Assembly (NCBI GenBank): GCA_016712625.1 | Contig: JADJQQ010000004.1 | Span: 62,001-126,000 of the forward strand | Direction: 5' to 3' | DNA length: 64,000 nucleotides | DNA from: Candidatus Competibacteraceae bacterium | Lineage (GTDB): Bacteria > Pseudomonadota > Gammaproteobacteria > Competibacterales > Competibacteraceae | Part shown: in pieces, positions 60,700 to 64,000 of the stretch | Numbering within the stretch: the stretch's first letter is position 1 | How the letters are laid out: each line of letters opens with the position of its first letter | The notes under the pieces: generated by a model | What the model was told of the DNA's origin: nothing | Seen by the model: the letters and a program-made list of their open reading frames with translations, nothing else | Database searches by the model: none | Translations under genes and position numbers: made by a program

Positions 60700-62020
60700 G
60701 CCGGGGTCGAACGCGGTTTCGCTCCGGCCGTTGGCTGATCGGATGCGCCCGCGTCGTTTGGATGAGTTTGCCGGCCAACCGCATTTGCTGGCGTCGGGTA
60801 AGCCGCTGCGAATCGCTATCGAGCGAGGCCAGCCGCATTCGATGGTGTTGTGGGGACCGCCCGGCGCTGGCAAGACGACCTTGGCGGAATTGTTGGCGGG
60901 CGCGTGTCAGGCGGAATTTATCCGGCTGTCAGCCGTGATGGCGGGCGTGCGGGAGGTACGGGCGGCGGTGGAGCGGGCGCGGACGCTCTGGCGCGAGCAA
61001 CAACAGCGCACGGTGCTGTTTGTCGACGAAGTGCACCGGTTCAACAAGGCCCAGCAGGACGCCTTTCTGCCTTACGTTGAGGACGGTACGCTGACTTTTA
61101 TCGGCGCCACGACTGAAAATCCCAGCTTTGCTTTAAATAACGCCCTGCTGTCGCGCTTACGGGTCTATGTGTTGAACAGCCTCGATGCGGCCGCTATCGA
61201 CGAGGTGCTAGAGCGGGCATTGCGCGACGGGCAACGGGGATTGGGCGGACGTTGGCGGTTATCGGCGCTGGCGCGGCAACAGCTGGCCGAAGCGGCCGAC
61301 GGCGATGCGAGACGCGCGTTGATCTGGCTGGAACTGGCGGCGGAACTGGCGAACGCGCAAGACACCAGCCTGGAAACCGCGCTGCCGGAGGTGATGAACG
61401 AGGGGGCGGGGCGGCGTTTCGACCGGGGTGGCGACTTGTTTTACGATCAGATTTCCGCCTTGCACAAGGCGGTGCGCGGTAGCAGTCCCGACGCGGCGCT
61501 ATATTGGTTGTCTCGCCTGTTGGACGGGGGTTGCGATCCGCTGTACATCGCCCGACGGTTGGCGCGAATGGCCAGCGAGGATATCGGCAACGCCGACCCG
61601 CGTGCCTTGCAACTGGCCTTGAACGCTTGGGAGGCGCAGGAACGGATGGGCAGTCCCGAAGGGGAATTGGCCATCGCCCAGGCCGTGATTTATCTCGCGG
61701 TCGCCCCCAAAAGCAATGCGGTTTATACCGCCTTCGCCGCGGCTCGGCGGGATGTCGGGCAATACGGTACGCTGGAGACGCCGCCCCACTTGCGCAACGC
61801 GCCCACTCGGCTGGCGCGGCAACTGGGTCACGGCGAAGGCTACCGCTACGCCCACGACGAGCCAAATGCGTATGCGGCCGGCGAATGCTATTTCCCGGCC
61901 AAGCTCAAGGATGCCCGCTATTACCAACCGACCGCCAATGGCCTGGAGGGACGGATCGGGGAAAAACTAGAACGCTTGCGCGAACTGGATCGGCAAAGTA
62001 GCCAACAGCGCTATCGCTAA
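60689..62020 (+). CDS. rarA: Replication-associated recombination protein A
   Basis: 443 residues. AAA+ ATPase: Walker A GPPGAGKTTLAELLA, Walker B VLFVDEVHRFNKAQQDAFLP, sensor 1 FIGATTENPSFALNNALLSR; the C-terminal domain with DPLYIARRLARMASEDIGNA and YAAGECYFPAKLKDARYY matches RarA/MgsA. It acts at stalled forks. ATG 60689 lies within the end of lolA, an arrangement also common in Gammaproteobacteria. Confidence 0.94.
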   Translation: MPAEPGSNAVSLRPLADRMRPRRLDEFAGQPHLLASGKPLRIAIERGQPHSMVLWGPPGAGKTTLAELLAGACQAEFIRLSAVMAGVREVRAAVERARTLWREQQQRTVLFVDEVHRFNKAQQDAFLPYVEDGTLTFIGATTENPSFALNNALLSRLRVYVLNSLDAAAIDEVLERALRDGQRGLGGRWRLSALARQQLAEAADGDARRALIWLELAAELANAQDTSLETALPEVMNEGAGRRFDRGGDLFYDQISALHKAVRGSSPDAALYWLSRLLDGGCDPLYIARRLARMASEDIGNADPRALQLALNAWEAQERMGSPEGELAIAQAVIYLAVAPKSNAVYTAFAAARRDVGQYGTLETPPHLRNAPTRLARQLGHGEGYRYAHDEPNAYAAGECYFPAKLKDARYYQPTANGLEGRIGEKLERLRELDRQSSQQRYR

Positions 62021-62069
62021 ACTCCATCGCTCGCCCGCCATGACGCCAGCGGATGGCGTTGTGACAGGC

Positions 62070-63650
62070 TTATCGTTGCAGGTAGGCCAGTTCTTTGGGC
62101 AAGGTGATATTGTTGCCGAAATGATCTTCGCCGTAGCCTGATTTGGCCAGCAATTCGAGATCGCTCAACACCCGCTTGTCGCCGCTGAAGGTAATGCTGA
62201 ATTCGGTTTTGATATCGAGCTGGCCGGTTGCTTGCAACTTTGCCATTTCGTTGGCGACGGTTTCGAGCAAAGTGGCCTGTTTGTCAAATTCATTCGATAT
62301 ATCAAGCGGCTGCTTGTAAATAATCAGCTTGCCTCGTTCGATTAGCTTGATGATCACGTCCCGGATGGTGGTCTTAATGTCACTGTGGCTTAATTCCCTG
62401 GTCGGTGTGAGTAAACGACCGATTTCCGCCGCCAGCCAGCGCCGTTTTTGCGCGTTAATTTTTTCGTTGGCTCTGAAGATAGCCATCGGCGAGCTGGCGT
62501 CGAAAGACTGGCCGTCCAATTCCATGACGACATCGCTACCGTAATGACGCACGATGCGGGCGATGAGGGTGGACGGGCGGACATGAAAGCCGCGGTACGA
62601 TGGCGCTGGTACTTCTATTTTGCCGATTTCCGCATAGCGTTTCAGTAAGGTGTAGCAAAGACATTGGCCATGTGCTAAGTAAATACTGGCAAATATGATC
62701 GAATAATTGATCAATAGATTCAGAAGCGTTTCCGAATTAACCACTGGTTTACGGCGCAATGTAGCGTCGCCAGTATGAATATTCAGATGTCTTTCATAGT
62801 AATGGATTAAATAAGTCGCTACTTCCAGCAGATGGAAAATGAGGCTGATATGGCCGCGCAACATCGGAAGTTCTGAATCGGTGCGCTCGGTTTCAGTCCC
62901 CAAGACATACGTATCATAGAGCGACTGAAGACAGTGGAAGCGTACCTTGACGTAGCGAAGATTATCCTCGCTGATCGAATCAGGAAGCGAGGTGGCGTAG
63001 TTTTCCGATTCCTCTGCTCTAGGAAGGGTTAATATTTCGCCTTCCGAAGCGGCGTTTAAATAAGCCGTTGCCAGATAGATGACAGTTTCCGCCACATGTT
63101 TGATTTTTCGCGCCGGCCGGTCATGCGGCAAGCGCGCCGCTGGGACAGATTCCGCGTAAAGCCTTGACCAGTGCTCGTCAGCGGGCGGCGTTAGTCCTAG
63201 CCGAGTGGCCTCGGCCAAAATCAAGTTCGAGGCTGTCTGTAGAACCTCGTGCGTGCGTTCAATAGCCTGCCTGGTAGCGGATTTGAAGTCGTGCTCGATC
63301 GGCAATAGCCGATAGAAATTAAGGGCGCGATAAATGTGTAGTAACTCATACACAACTTCGGCAAAGAGTTTTATGGTCGCTGTGAGAGATCTAAAGCGTG
63401 ACCATTTGCGATTGTTGCGCGCCCCATAAGCATCCAGTAGTTCTTCAAGCTGCCGGGCTTGCGAGAGTAGGTCGGAGACCAGTGGCAGGGTAAGCGCGCT
63501 CGTATTTGGACACCCGGCCGCCAAGAAGCGCGCTATCCACAACAGCTTGCACACGTCGCCATCAATCAGCGCAACGAAGTCGCCATTTTCGATGATGACC
63601 GGATCGGCGCATTGCTTGGAGTCGGCGGCTTTACCATCAGTGTGAATCAT
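62070..63650 (-). CDS. Large protein with embedded HPr-like domain
   Basis: About 526 residues, or 529 if the GTG at 63659 is used. Residues 1-340 are mainly helical and match no family I know. Around residue 354 the segment GFHVRPSTLIARIVRHYGSD carries the phospho-accepting His of HPr, then VVMELDGQSFDASSPMAIFR with a Ser in the position of regulatory Ser46. The last 100 residues, with TTIRDVIIKLIERGKLIIYK and KTEFSITFSGDKRVLSDLEL, are also unassigned. No PTS enzyme I or EIIA lies nearby. A phosphotransfer or regulatory role is a guess. Confidence 0.6.
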   Translation of the reverse strand: MIHTDGKAADSKQCADPVIIENGDFVALIDGDVCKLLWIARFLAAGCPNTSALTLPLVSDLLSQARQLEELLDAYGARNNRKWSRFRSLTATIKLFAEVVYELLHIYRALNFYRLLPIEHDFKSATRQAIERTHEVLQTASNLILAEATRLGLTPPADEHWSRLYAESVPAARLPHDRPARKIKHVAETVIYLATAYLNAASEGEILTLPRAEESENYATSLPDSISEDNLRYVKVRFHCLQSLYDTYVLGTETERTDSELPMLRGHISLIFHLLEVATYLIHYYERHLNIHTGDATLRRKPVVNSETLLNLLINYSIIFASIYLAHGQCLCYTLLKRYAEIGKIEVPAPSYRGFHVRPSTLIARIVRHYGSDVVMELDGQSFDASSPMAIFRANEKINAQKRRWLAAEIGRLLTPTRELSHSDIKTTIRDVIIKLIERGKLIIYKQPLDISNEFDKQATLLETVANEMAKLQATGQLDIKTEFSITFSGDKRVLSDLELLAKSGYGEDHFGNNITLPKELAYLQR

Positions 63651-63659
63651 GGATCTCAC

Positions 63660-64000
63660 AATACTAGCAAGCTGGAGCTATCGCCATGCCAGATCCTCAC
63701 CATCAAGTCAGCCTCAGTCGCAGTGGAGATAAAACAATACCGCAGTTAGCGCGAAGCGTGTAGGCCTGGAACGGATAGCCGCTCTTGAAGGATGGCAAAT
63801 GATAGGCGGCTGGTTGATAATTCACAGCATATTATACCATCATAAAAATATTTTTCTTATTAATCCGAGCTGTTGCCATCGAAAGATCTATTGATTGAAG
63901 CACTGCTTCAATCAATAGATCCCACTGGTTTGCTACATCGAATAATAACGCGCTGAATAGTTTGTGGGCCAGCGGGGGGCCATTTCCACCAAATATTTCG
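63660..64000. other. Intergenic right edge with strong hairpin
   Basis: No convincing gene. At 63885-63921 a perfect 17-bp inverted repeat (arm GATCTATTGATTGAAGC) flanks a 3-nt loop. A minus-strand frame stays open from the window edge to TAA at 63832 (56 codons) and passes through the repeat, but has no recognisable motif. It could be the end of a gene beyond the window. Confidence 0.4.

Noticed and set aside
62043..62059. Hairpin between rarA and the HPr-like gene
   Set aside because: The 6-bp stem without a T-run is too weak to call a terminator.
63832..64000. Truncated gene at the right edge on minus
   Set aside because: 56 open codons could arise by chance at this composition and no motif is visible, so only the stretch is noted.

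Overview
The window reads as a chromosome segment of a free-living gammaproteobacterium. The evidence is the tRNA-tuf-tRNA(Trp)-secE-nusG-rplKAJL-rpoBC block, the hemCDXY cluster diverging from argH, lolA-rarA, a Pil-Chp type chemosensory cluster and an LldR/LldE-type lactate locus. Coding density is high and most of the window looks GC-rich. A Competibacteraceae-like wastewater lineage would fit the gene content, but that is a guess from general resemblance and not something the sequence proves.

Layout. 1-8.1 kb: the start of an LldE-like Fe-S protein diverging from a FadR/GntR regulator across two near-identical operator-like sites, then a DUF4124-glutaredoxin protein, an esterase, a lone CbiG, a secreted Ig-like protein, DUF1820, a small membrane protein, an anchored protein with a possible Sm-like tail, and a DUF1015 protein. 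8.3-14.5 kb: an EF-G paralogue, rnhB and dnaE. 14.5-25.9 kb: an AT-richer entry into a type IV pilus chemosensory cluster (sensor-like membrane protein, PilG-like and PilH-like regulators, a PilI-like CheW, a family 3 solute-binding protein, PilJ, ChpA/PilL and two further CheW-like proteins). 26-28.6 kb: msrA and an ABC-2 exporter. 28.7-42.6 kb: the transcription/translation block, all on the minus strand, with an L10 leader and stable-RNA promoter. 42.8-50.5 kb: a separate tRNA-Thr, an FN3 protein with a recent internal duplication, DUF423, a HAD dehalogenase, a DUF938 methyltransferase, a membrane pyrophosphatase, a CBS protein and a NapH-NapG-like polyferredoxin. 50.7-63.7 kb: a lone atpC, polA, hemY-hemX-hemD-hemC, argH, lolA, rarA, and a large protein carrying an HPr-like domain.

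Sequence quality. About thirty reading frames are broken by single-base indels, usually in short homopolymers. The breaks fall in essential genes such as rpoB, rpoC, tuf, dnaE and argH, and restoring one base recovers the expected protein in nearly every case. I therefore treat them as base-calling errors and give whole-gene spans typed as CDS. No gene here should be called a pseudogene without corrected sequence.

Most unusual content: the solute-binding protein gene inside the Pil-Chp cluster, together with a sensor-like membrane protein at its head; the HPr-like domain inside a roughly 526-residue protein at the right end; the NapH-NapG-like fusion; and the near-identical domain duplication in the FN3 protein. 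None of these proves a new system, but each is worth checking.
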